A stretch of DNA of 64,000 nt from an uncultured Dokdonia sp. Lineage in GTDB: Bacteria > Bacteroidota > Bacteroidia > Flavobacteriales > Flavobacteriaceae. Location: positions 248,001 to 312,000 of the forward strand of contig NZ_CANMDS010000003.1 of NCBI RefSeq assembly GCF_947496725.1, in the 5' to 3' direction. A program made the position numbers and the translations under genes. This document shows, one piece after another, positions 21,086 to 28,556 of this stretch. Each line of letters begins with the position of its first letter. Position 1 is the stretch's first letter. The notes beneath the pieces are model-generated. The model had not been told where the DNA came from, searched no databases, and worked only from the letters and a program-made list of their open reading frames with translations.

Positions 21086-21112
21086 AAATTTATCTATTTA
21101 ATAGAAAAACCA

Positions 21113-22420
21113 ATGAAAAACATACTCATCATAAGTTACATCTACCCACCTTATAATGCACCAGCAGCCAGAAGACCTTATAGCTGGGCAAAATATTTGG
21201 ATAAGAGTAAGTATAAGGTAACTGTATTAACGTGTAGTAACCCAGATAGTTCACTTGGTATGGATAGCTCTATGAATGTAGATCTTCCAAATGTAACATT
21301 GGTGAAAGTTAAAAGTTCTCTAAAAGGTAATATAAGCAAGGATTTACGTGATTCTAATACAATACATAATAGTAATGGATTAAAGACTAAGGTTAAGGGT
21401 TATGTAGTAAAAGTAGGATCGTATTTCTTGATACCAGATAAGGCAATATTTTGGTATTCTAATGTTAAGAAATATTTAAGCGCAAATGCTGGATTGTTAG
21501 AAAATATGGACGTGGTAATAACAACATCTCCTGCTATGACCAACCACCTTATTGGTATGTATGTTAAACAAAATTTTCCTAAAATAAAATTAATTGGTGA
21601 TCTACGTGATTATCATTATATAGGCGGACATCAATTACATTCACCTTGGCCACTTTCTTTATTACATAAAAAATTTGAAAATAAAATCCTTAATAAAGCC
21701 GATAAAATCACTTTTATTTCAAATGCAATGCGTGATATCTATGCAAAGCACTATCAAAAGGATGCCGAAAAATTTTCTGTGATTTACAATGGGTTTGATG
21801 CAGATGATTTTAACGTTGAGACAGAGGTAATAACGAGAAGCTCAGAGAAGATAAGGATATTTTATGCTGGTAGCTTCTATGGCGGTATTAGGTCTCCAAA
21901 AGGGCTTTTGCAATTATTAGATTGGGCAATAGAGGAGGGACTGATGTCTCTAGATGATGTTGAAGTTGTGATTGCTGGTAATTTTGAAAAATCACTACAA
22001 GATGAAATGGCAAGTTTTAAATCTTATGCAGTAGTAGATTACATAGGTAAAATACCGCGCAATGAGGTCTTGAAACAATATCAACAGTCTACCATATTGT
22101 GGTTAATAGTAGGGGAGAAGCTCTCACATTATACAGGGGTTCCCTTAAAGTTTTATGAATATCTCGCAGCAAATAAATATATTATTAATTTCGCGCCAAA
22201 TGCTTCAGAACCATCAGCCCTCATCGATACATATAATTTAGGATCAAATTTTGATATTAATAATGATTCTAAAAAAGTTCAAATAGAAAAATGGAAGGCA
22301 ATTTTAACTGAATGGAAGAAGAGTCAATTAGAGGTATCTTCACAAGAAGATGTTTTAACTATATTTAATAGAAAAAACCAAACTAAAAAGTTAGAATCAA
22401 TATTAGAGTCTTTAGATTAA
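21113..22420 (+). CDS. Glycosyltransferase family 4 (WbuB-like)
   Basis: Retaining GT-B glycosyltransferase adding one sugar of the repeat unit on the cytoplasmic face. The N-terminus ILIISYIYPPYNAPAARRPYSWAKYL is typical of WbuB-like enzymes. KIRIFYAGSFYGGIRSPKGLLQLLDWA (about residue 245) starts the donor-binding domain, and TGVPLKFYEYLAANKYII carries the conserved Lys/Glu region near residue 340. At 435 residues it is complete. Donor and acceptor cannot be inferred. Confidence 0.85.
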   Translation: MKNILIISYIYPPYNAPAARRPYSWAKYLDKSKYKVTVLTCSNPDSSLGMDSSMNVDLPNVTLVKVKSSLKGNISKDLRDSNTIHNSNGLKTKVKGYVVKVGSYFLIPDKAIFWYSNVKKYLSANAGLLENMDVVITTSPAMTNHLIGMYVKQNFPKIKLIGDLRDYHYIGGHQLHSPWPLSLLHKKFENKILNKADKITFISNAMRDIYAKHYQKDAEKFSVIYNGFDADDFNVETEVITRSSEKIRIFYAGSFYGGIRSPKGLLQLLDWAIEEGLMSLDDVEVVIAGNFEKSLQDEMASFKSYAVVDYIGKIPRNEVLKQYQQSTILWLIVGEKLSHYTGVPLKFYEYLAANKYIINFAPNASEPSALIDTYNLGSNFDINNDSKKVQIEKWKAILTEWKKSQLEVSSQEDVLTIFNRKNQTKKLESILESLD

Positions 22421-22456
22421 TTGTAATACAATTTTTACTAATTATAAATCATCATA

Positions 22457-23860
22457 ATGATTGACAAAATATATAAGCTTAGTCCTTATTTTATAAAGGT
22501 TATTTTACTCAATTTAAAAGCCTTCTTAAATACGCGCACAAGATATACCAATGACTATTACAGTTATTTAGATGAGTATAATAAGCTATGGAATGCAGAT
22601 TTTGATGTAGTAAAAGAATATCAGAGGGAAAGATTAACGCAGCTTTTATTAGAAGTTGTTGAATATGTCCCATTTTACAGAAATAGTTTTAAAAAGTCTA
22701 ACATCACTACAGAAGATATTTTAAATGACCCATACACTGTATTAAAACGTCTACCACTACTTTCAAAAAAAGATAGAAAGATTAAAGTTGAGGAACTTAT
22801 AAATAGTAATCCAAAACGAAAATTAATTGAAGTGGGCTATACGAGTGGTACGTCAGGGTCGCCTACAGTAAATTATTTAGATAGTGAATCTGTTGAAAGA
22901 GCTTTTGCTTTATGGACAAGATTTCAAAATAGTATAGGTATAAAAAAAGAAGATAAAAGCATTAGATTTTCTGGAAGGATTATTATTAAACCATCCAGTA
23001 TTAGACCACCATTTTGGGTTGCTAATTATGTTCAAAATCAGTTGTTTATGTCTACTTATCATTTGACAGAAGATAACATAGTTCACTATGTAAAAAAAAT
23101 GAATAAGTTTAAGCCTGCCTATATGGATGGTTATCCATCAGCTTTTTATATCATAGCTAAGTTTATTGATGATAATAATCTGAAGATAAATTTTAAGTTG
23201 AAAGGAATTACAACAACAGCAGAAACGCTTCACGACTATCAAAGAATTTTGATTGAAAAAGTTTTCAATTGTAAAGTGTTTAATCAATATGCATCTAGCG
23301 AAGGCAGTCCATTTATTACAGAGTGTATAAATGGAAATTTACACGTAAATCAAGATTCAGGTGTATTTGAATTTTTAAATAAGAACGATGAACCTGCTGG
23401 CCCCAATGAGATTGGTAGAATGGTAGTAACTAGTTTTAGAAACTACAAAACTCCATTAATTCGATATGATATTCTAGATACCGTCTTAATGCCGTCAGAG
23501 AACTATTTTTGCGATTGTGGATGCAGTATGCCGGTTATAGAGAAAATAATAGGTAGAGAAGATGACTTACTATGGACAAGTGAGAAGGGTTACATTGGTA
23601 GAATGGATACCGCTTACAAAGGACTAGTAGGAATTAATAAAAGCCAAATTATACAAGTGGATCATAATGATTTTCTTGTAAAAAATGTTGTTAATGATGA
23701 TTATACAGATTCCGTTGAGAGAAAGTTTATTCTAAATTTAGAAGAACGATTAGGAAAAAAAGCCAATGTTAAAATGGAATATTTAGATGATATCCCTCTT
23801 GGAAAAAATGGTAAATTCAACGCGGTTATAAGAAAGTGCAAATTACCAATTGAAATATGA
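22457..23860 (+). CDS. CapK/phenylacetate-CoA-ligase-like adenylate-forming protein
   Basis: Member of the ANL-like superfamily group that includes PaaK and capsule protein CapK. The ATP-binding loop GYTSGTSGSPTVNYLD lies near residue 129, and NQYASSEGSPFITEC near residue 275 matches the A4/A5 region. IGREDDLL and a Lys-containing C-terminus (LGKNGKFNAVIRK) complete the fold. CapK proteins occur in many capsule loci and probably activate a carboxylic acid (acyl or amino acid) for attachment to a sugar. The real substrate is not known. It overlaps the next acyltransferase gene by 4 nt, so both may decorate the same sugar. 467 residues, full length. Confidence 0.8.
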   Translation: MIDKIYKLSPYFIKVILLNLKAFLNTRTRYTNDYYSYLDEYNKLWNADFDVVKEYQRERLTQLLLEVVEYVPFYRNSFKKSNITTEDILNDPYTVLKRLPLLSKKDRKIKVEELINSNPKRKLIEVGYTSGTSGSPTVNYLDSESVERAFALWTRFQNSIGIKKEDKSIRFSGRIIIKPSSIRPPFWVANYVQNQLFMSTYHLTEDNIVHYVKKMNKFKPAYMDGYPSAFYIIAKFIDDNNLKINFKLKGITTTAETLHDYQRILIEKVFNCKVFNQYASSEGSPFITECINGNLHVNQDSGVFEFLNKNDEPAGPNEIGRMVVTSFRNYKTPLIRYDILDTVLMPSENYFCDCGCSMPVIEKIIGREDDLLWTSEKGYIGRMDTAYKGLVGINKSQIIQVDHNDFLVKNVVNDDYTDSVERKFILNLEERLGKKANVKMEYLDDIPLGKNGKFNAVIRKCKLPIEI

Positions 23861-24435
23861 TGATTAAATTATATTATGGATTAACTACTCTTTTATCCAG
23901 ATTTAAGTGTATTGTTAAAGGTGTTAAATTGGGGAATGGCGTCCTTTTTAAAGGGTTGCCATCAATTATTAAAAAGACGTCTGCAATAATTGAGGTTGGA
24001 AGTAATACTTTATTAAACTCTAGTAATTACGGATACCATATAAATATGCATTCATCTTGTAAGTTACTTGCTGATAGGAATGATGCTAAAATTAGCATTG
24101 GTTCAAATTGCAGAATTCACGGTACTTGTATACACGCTTATAATTCAATTACAATTGGCAATAATGTATTAATTGCGGCAAACACTCAAATTATCGATGG
24201 TAATGGACATCAATTATCATTTAATAATACAGCAGATAGAATTCACACAACAGATATGGGTAAACCTATAATTATTGAGGACAATGTTTGGATTGGTGCA
24301 AACTGTTTTATTCTAGGAGGAGTTACTATTGGAGAAGGTGCAGTTATTTCGGCAAATAGTGTAGTACATAAAGATATTAAGAGGAATACCATTGTAGGAG
24401 GTAATCCAGCAAAGCTTATTAAAGATGCAAATTAA
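23857..24435 (+). CDS. Left-handed beta-helix acyltransferase
   Basis: 192-residue hexapeptide-repeat transferase: ISIGSNCRIHGTCIHAYNSITIGNNVLIAANTQIIDGNGH (about residues 78-118) and IIIEDNVWIGANCFILGGVTIGEGAVISANSVV (about 135-170). The DGNGH His is the likely general base. It is coupled to the CapK-like gene by a 4-nt overlap. Its substrate is probably a sugar hydroxyl or amine of the capsule unit. Confidence 0.8.
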   Translation: MMIKLYYGLTTLLSRFKCIVKGVKLGNGVLFKGLPSIIKKTSAIIEVGSNTLLNSSNYGYHINMHSSCKLLADRNDAKISIGSNCRIHGTCIHAYNSITIGNNVLIAANTQIIDGNGHQLSFNNTADRIHTTDMGKPIIIEDNVWIGANCFILGGVTIGEGAVISANSVVHKDIKRNTIVGGNPAKLIKDAN

Positions 24436-24485
24436 TTATTATGGATTTATTGTTAATAATTATTATATTCAAGAGATAAGATAAG

Positions 24486-25658
24486 ATGTCCAGAGCAAAA
24501 CTTATTAGAATTACCACCGTTCCCATTTCTTTAGATAAGCTTCTAGAGGGACAACTTGCTTTTATGAAAGAGTACTACGAGGTTACAGCTGTTTCATCAC
24601 AAGAGGAAGAGCTTAAAAGAGTAGCAAGCAAGCAAGGTGTACCTTATTTTTTTCTTCCTTTAACTAGAAAGATAACGCCTATACAAGATCTCAAAGCGGT
24701 ATATAGGCTTTATAAGTTTTTGAAAAAGGAAAAACCAGAGATAGTACATACACATACACCTAAGGCTGGTATTGTAGGTATGCTTGCGGCAAGGCTTGCT
24801 GGTGTGCCTCTACGATTACATACAGTAGCGGGTCTCCCTTTACTTGAGGCAACCGGTGCAAAGAGAAAAATACTAGACATAGTTGAAAAACTTACCTACC
24901 GTTGTGCCACAAAAGTGTATCCTAATGCACAAGGTTTAAAAACCATTATAGAAGCGTTAAATTTTACAAAGAACACTAAGCTTAAAGTGATAGGGAAAGG
25001 CTCTTCAAATGGTATTGATACTACGTACTTCTCCCCAGATTATGAATCAAGTGATATGGTAGATGTAGCAAAGAAGCTTCACATATCACAGACTGATTTT
25101 ACATTTATACTGGTAGGTAGGCTTGTAGGAGATAAAGGGGTAAATGAATTAGTAAAAGCATTTGTAACTGTTCAAGAGAAACACCCAGAGACCTCACTTC
25201 TGCTTGTTGGCCCATTAGAAGAAGAGCTAGACCCTCTTATGCCTTCTACACAAGAAACAATTAAAACACATAGTAAGATTTATACAACTGGATATGTGGA
25301 TGATGTGAGGCCTTATTTTGCTTTCGCGAAAGCGTTAACCTTTCCATCGTACAGAGAGGGTTTTCCTAACGTCGTATTACAAGCAGGTGCAATGGGGTTA
25401 CCATCTATAGTGTCTGATATAAATGGATGTAACGAGATTATAGTAAACAACCGCAATGGATTGATTGTTCCTGTAAAAAGTAGTACCGCACTAGAGATAG
25501 CAATGTGTAAACTTATAGAGGATAAGGGACTTTATGATCGGGCTAAGGCAAATGCAAGAAGCGTCATCACTGATAGTTATGAGAGAAGGGAAATATGGCA
25601 AGCATTGCTAGAAGAGTACAGAGGACTATTAAACGGCTTAATGGCCAAAAAAAAATAA
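24486..25658 (+). CDS. Glycosyltransferase family 4 (PglA-like)
   Basis: GT-B glycosyltransferase, 390 residues. IVHTHTPKAGIVGMLAARLAGVPLRLHTVAGLPL (about residues 84-118) is characteristic of the PglA/GT4 subgroup that acts on undecaprenyl-linked bacillosamine-type sugars. FILVGRLVGDKGVNELVKAF begins the C-terminal domain and FPSYREGFPNVVLQAGAMG has the E-x7-E motif. A perfect palindrome encodes AFAKA exactly where related enzymes have an Ala-rich AAAD stretch before FPSYREGFP. It is followed after 3 bp by the first phosphoglycosyl transferase gene. Confidence 0.87.
   Translation: MSRAKLIRITTVPISLDKLLEGQLAFMKEYYEVTAVSSQEEELKRVASKQGVPYFFLPLTRKITPIQDLKAVYRLYKFLKKEKPEIVHTHTPKAGIVGMLAARLAGVPLRLHTVAGLPLLEATGAKRKILDIVEKLTYRCATKVYPNAQGLKTIIEALNFTKNTKLKVIGKGSSNGIDTTYFSPDYESSDMVDVAKKLHISQTDFTFILVGRLVGDKGVNELVKAFVTVQEKHPETSLLLVGPLEEELDPLMPSTQETIKTHSKIYTTGYVDDVRPYFAFAKALTFPSYREGFPNVVLQAGAMGLPSIVSDINGCNEIIVNNRNGLIVPVKSSTALEIAMCKLIEDKGLYDRAKANARSVITDSYERREIWQALLEEYRGLLNGLMAKKK
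25320..25333. repeat. GCTTTCGCGAAAGC palindrome inside a glycosyltransferase gene, site 8
   Basis: Perfect core followed by GTTA, read as Ala-Phe-Ala-Lys-Ala just before the conserved SYREGFPN motif. Confidence 0.95.
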
Positions 25659-25661
25659 TAT

Positions 25662-26264
25662 ATGTGGTATAAAAATTTTCTCAAACCACTTATGGACATA
25701 AGTTGTGCTTTTATAGGTTTAATAGTCATTGCTCCCATTTTTTTACTAATTACGTTGCTATTGACCATAGCAAATGGTGGAAAGCCCTTTTACACACAAT
25801 TAAGAACGGGTAAGAACGATATTATTTTTAGAATCATAAAGTTTAGATCTATGAATAATAAACGTGATACATCTGGTAATTTATTACCAGATGCTGTGAG
25901 GCTTACTCCAGTGGGTAAGTTTATAAGAAAAACATCGCTAGATGAACTCCCACAACTCATAAATGTACTTAAAGGTGATATGAGTTTTATAGGGCCTAGA
26001 CCATTACTCCCAGAGTATGTTGAGCTGTATTCTCAAGAGCAACGTAAGCGAGGGCTTGTTAAACCAGGCATATCTGGATGGGCTCAAGTTAATGGACGAA
26101 ATGCAATAAGTTGGGAAAGGAAATTTGAGTTAGACGTCTGGTATGTAAATAATCAAAGTCTTTTACTTGATATTAAAATTTTATTAATGACTATTAAAAA
26201 GGTCTTTATTTCTGAAGGGATATCACAAGAGGGAGAAGCAACAACGACTAGATTTAAAGGGTAA
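25662..26264 (+). CDS. Initiating phosphoglycosyl transferase (PglC-like), first copy
   Basis: Monotopic membrane enzyme that moves a phospho-sugar from its UDP form to undecaprenyl phosphate, the first committed step of repeat-unit assembly. It shows a hydrophobic re-entrant helix (residues about 12-36), the KFRSM motif, TSLDELPQLINVLKGDMSFIGPRPLLPEY with the catalytic Asp-Glu pair (about residue 87), and KPGISGWAQVNGRNAI. 200 residues is the minimal PglC size. The stop overlaps the PglD-like start by 1 nt, so UDP-diNAc-bacillosamine is the likely donor. Confidence 0.87.
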   Translation: MWYKNFLKPLMDISCAFIGLIVIAPIFLLITLLLTIANGGKPFYTQLRTGKNDIIFRIIKFRSMNNKRDTSGNLLPDAVRLTPVGKFIRKTSLDELPQLINVLKGDMSFIGPRPLLPEYVELYSQEQRKRGLVKPGISGWAQVNGRNAISWERKFELDVWYVNNQSLLLDIKILLMTIKKVFISEGISQEGEATTTRFKG

Positions 26265-26857
26265 TGAAAATTTTTGGAGCAAGTGGCCACGGCAGGGTAG
26301 TAAATGCCATCGCAACTAATAATGGTATTGTTGTAGAGGGATTTATAGACGATAATTATCAAAAAGATACTTATTTAGGAATACCTATATGTAAGATTCA
26401 AGATTTTGATGAAATTATCATTGGTATAGGAGATAATAGTATCAGAAAGAAACTTGCAGATAGATATAAAAATCAATGGCACAAAGCTATAATACATAGC
26501 AAGGCAACTGTTTCTGTACAAGATGAGATTGGTCTAGGAACTGTGATAATGCCTAATGCTGTGGTAAATGAATCCATTTCAATAGGTAATCATTGTATTA
26601 TTAATACTAGTGCTGTTGTGGAGCACGATTGTATTATCAAAGACTTTGTACATATCTCACCTAACGCTACTTTAAGTGGCGGCGTAAGCGTAGATGTAGG
26701 AACACACATTGGAGCTGGAGCGGTAGTTATACCTGGTATAAAAATAGGTAAATGGTGTACGATTGGAGCTGGCGCAGTTATTATAAAAGATGTTCCAGAT
26801 TATGCTGTTGTGGTGGGCAATCCTGGTCGCATAATAAAATTTAAGGAAATTGATTAA
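26264..26857 (+). CDS. PglD-like UDP-4-amino-sugar N-acetyltransferase
   Basis: Acetyltransferase with an N-terminal Rossmann-like UDP-sugar domain (MKIFGASGHGRVVNAIA) and a C-terminal left-handed beta helix. The His-containing VVEHDCIIKDFVHISPNATLSGG (about residues 117-139) is the PglD signature, followed by GAGAVVIPGIKIGKWCTIGAGAVI. It is expected to acetylate the 4-amino group of UDP-4-amino-4,6-dideoxy-GlcNAc made by the PglF- and PglE-like proteins 0.5-4 kb downstream. 197 residues, full length. Confidence 0.87.
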   Translation: MKIFGASGHGRVVNAIATNNGIVVEGFIDDNYQKDTYLGIPICKIQDFDEIIIGIGDNSIRKKLADRYKNQWHKAIIHSKATVSVQDEIGLGTVIMPNAVVNESISIGNHCIINTSAVVEHDCIIKDFVHISPNATLSGGVSVDVGTHIGAGAVVIPGIKIGKWCTIGAGAVIIKDVPDYAVVVGNPGRIIKFKEID

Positions 26858-27401
26858 ATCTATTTTTGATTTTTTATTTGCTACTGTGATAATTTTTTGT
26901 CTCATACCATTTTGGATAATTATGATTATTGTCCCAACTTTCACAATTTTTAAACAAACTAGAATTGGTCAATTTGGTAAGCCATTTACCATCTATAAGA
27001 TCAGAACAATGCATAGTGGTAAAGTCACGAGTGTAGGTAAATTTCTTAGAAAATTTAAAATAGATGAGCTTCCGCAGCTTTTTAATATCATAAAGGGAGA
27101 TATGTCTTTTGTAGGCCCAAGACCAGATATACCTGGGTATTATGATAAGCTTGAGGGTAGTGATAGACAAGTCCTTAAACTTAAACCAGGGTTAACTAGT
27201 CTAGCGGCTATTAAATATGTAAATGAAGAGGCATTGCTTAAAAGACAAAAAGATGCTAAGCAATATAATGATGATGTAATCTTTCCAGATAAACTACAAA
27301 TGAATCTAGATTACTGCTCTAAAAAGAGTCTAACCTATGATCTCTATATCGTAGGTCTCACCCTAAAGGGTATATTTGTAAAAAATAAAATCTCTATATA
27401 A
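26850..27401 (+). CDS. Initiating phosphoglycosyl transferase, second copy
   Basis: A second small sugar transferase of the PglC/WbaP family with KIRTM, KIDELPQLFNIIKGDMSFVGPRPDIPGYYDKL (catalytic Asp-Glu near residue 73) and KPGLTSLAAIKY. It is shorter (183 residues) and diverged from the first copy, for example SLAAIKYV in place of GWAQVNGR. The start is TTG 26850, overlapping the PglD-like gene by 8 nt, as no ATG precedes the membrane helix. Two intact initiating transferases in one locus suggest two lipid-linked products or two donor sugars. Confidence 0.83.
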   Translation: MIKSIFDFLFATVIIFCLIPFWIIMIIVPTFTIFKQTRIGQFGKPFTIYKIRTMHSGKVTSVGKFLRKFKIDELPQLFNIIKGDMSFVGPRPDIPGYYDKLEGSDRQVLKLKPGLTSLAAIKYVNEEALLKRQKDAKQYNDDVIFPDKLQMNLDYCSKKSLTYDLYIVGLTLKGIFVKNKISI

Positions 27402-27404
27402 ATA

Positions 27405-28553
27405 ATGTCAAGTTCTAATAAAATCTGGTTATCATCTCCACATATGGGAGGTACTGAGCGCAACTTTGTAACAGAAGCTTTTGATACTAACTGGGTCGCT
27501 CCACTTGGGCCTAATGTTAATGGTTTTGAAAATGACCTAGAATTATATCAGGGGCAGGATACTCACGTTGCTGCCTTAAGCTCTGGAACTGCGGCTATTC
27601 ACCTGGCATTAATACAGTGTGGTGTTGAAGCTGGAGACGAAGTAATCTGCCAATCATTTACCTTTTGTGGTAGTATTAATCCTATAAAATATCTGGGAGC
27701 AAAGCCTGTACTTGTAGATAGTGAGTCTACTACCTGGAATATGTGCCCAATTCATTTAGAAGAAGCCATACAAGATAGAATCAAGCAGGGTAAAAAACCT
27801 AAGGCAATTGTTGCTGTACATCTATATGGTATGCCTTATCAGGTTGACTTAATAAATGAAGTTGCTAGCAAATATGATATACCTGTAGTTGAAGATAGTG
27901 CAGAGGCTCTGGGTTCTACCTACAAAGGTCAAAAGTGTGGTACATTTGGTCGTTTTGGCATATTATCATTTAACGGCAATAAGATTATCACGACAAGTGG
28001 TGGTGGGGCTATGGTTTGTCATTCTGAAGAAGATAAAAAGCAAACCGTTTTTCTTGCAACGCAAGCACGTGATGACGCTCCCCATTATGAACATACAACC
28101 ATAGGATACAATTACAGACTAAGTAATATTTCAGCAGGAATAGGAAGAGGTCAAATGGAAGTGCTAGATAAGCATATAGGTCTGCGTAGAGCTATGAATT
28201 CTTTTTACGTTAATGCATTTCGGGATATTGATGGTGTTACTGTTTTTCAAGAACCATCAGAAGATTATTATAGCAATCACTGGCTAAGTGCTATATTAAT
28301 TGATACAAATAAAACAAATGGGATAAGTAGAGAGGACTTACGTCACGCTTTCGCGAAAGCAAATATAGAGTCAAGACCGCTATGGAAACCTATGCACTTG
28401 CAGCCTATTTTTAAAGATGCTCCTTATTATGGTACGGGTGTTGCAGAAGAACTATTTGAGACGGGATTATGTCTTCCTTCTGGATCAAATTTGACAAATG
28501 ACGATAGAGAACGAATTCAAAAAGTTATATTTGAATTATTCAACAACAAATAA
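27405..28553 (+). CDS. PglE-like PLP-dependent sugar aminotransferase (DegT/DnrJ/EryC1)
   Basis: PLP enzyme expected to aminate the 4-keto sugar nucleotide made by the PglF-like protein. Conserved are NVNGFENDLE, ALSSGTAAIHLAL, VVEDSAEALGSTYKG with the PLP-contacting Asp, and FNGNKIITTSGGGAMV with the Schiff-base Lys (about residue 192). RPLWKPMHLQPIF is near the C-terminus. A perfect palindrome encodes AFAKA within DLRHAFAKANIESRPLW, without disturbing the alignment. 382 residues. It could also supply the missing WbpE activity, but its neighbours favour bacillosamine synthesis. Confidence 0.87.
   Translation: MSSSNKIWLSSPHMGGTERNFVTEAFDTNWVAPLGPNVNGFENDLELYQGQDTHVAALSSGTAAIHLALIQCGVEAGDEVICQSFTFCGSINPIKYLGAKPVLVDSESTTWNMCPIHLEEAIQDRIKQGKKPKAIVAVHLYGMPYQVDLINEVASKYDIPVVEDSAEALGSTYKGQKCGTFGRFGILSFNGNKIITTSGGGAMVCHSEEDKKQTVFLATQARDDAPHYEHTTIGYNYRLSNISAGIGRGQMEVLDKHIGLRRAMNSFYVNAFRDIDGVTVFQEPSEDYYSNHWLSAILIDTNKTNGISREDLRHAFAKANIESRPLWKPMHLQPIFKDAPYYGTGVAEELFETGLCLPSGSNLTNDDRERIQKVIFELFNNK
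28347..28360. repeat. GCTTTCGCGAAAGC palindrome inside the aminotransferase gene, site 9
   Basis: Perfect core, read as Ala-Phe-Ala-Lys-Ala. The left flank CAC differs from the extended TAC by one base. Confidence 0.95.
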
Positions 28554-28556
28554 CGA

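Noticed and set aside
27889-28104. 71-codon plus-strand frame inside the aminotransferase gene
   Set aside because: Out-of-frame shadow of a gene with all motifs intact.
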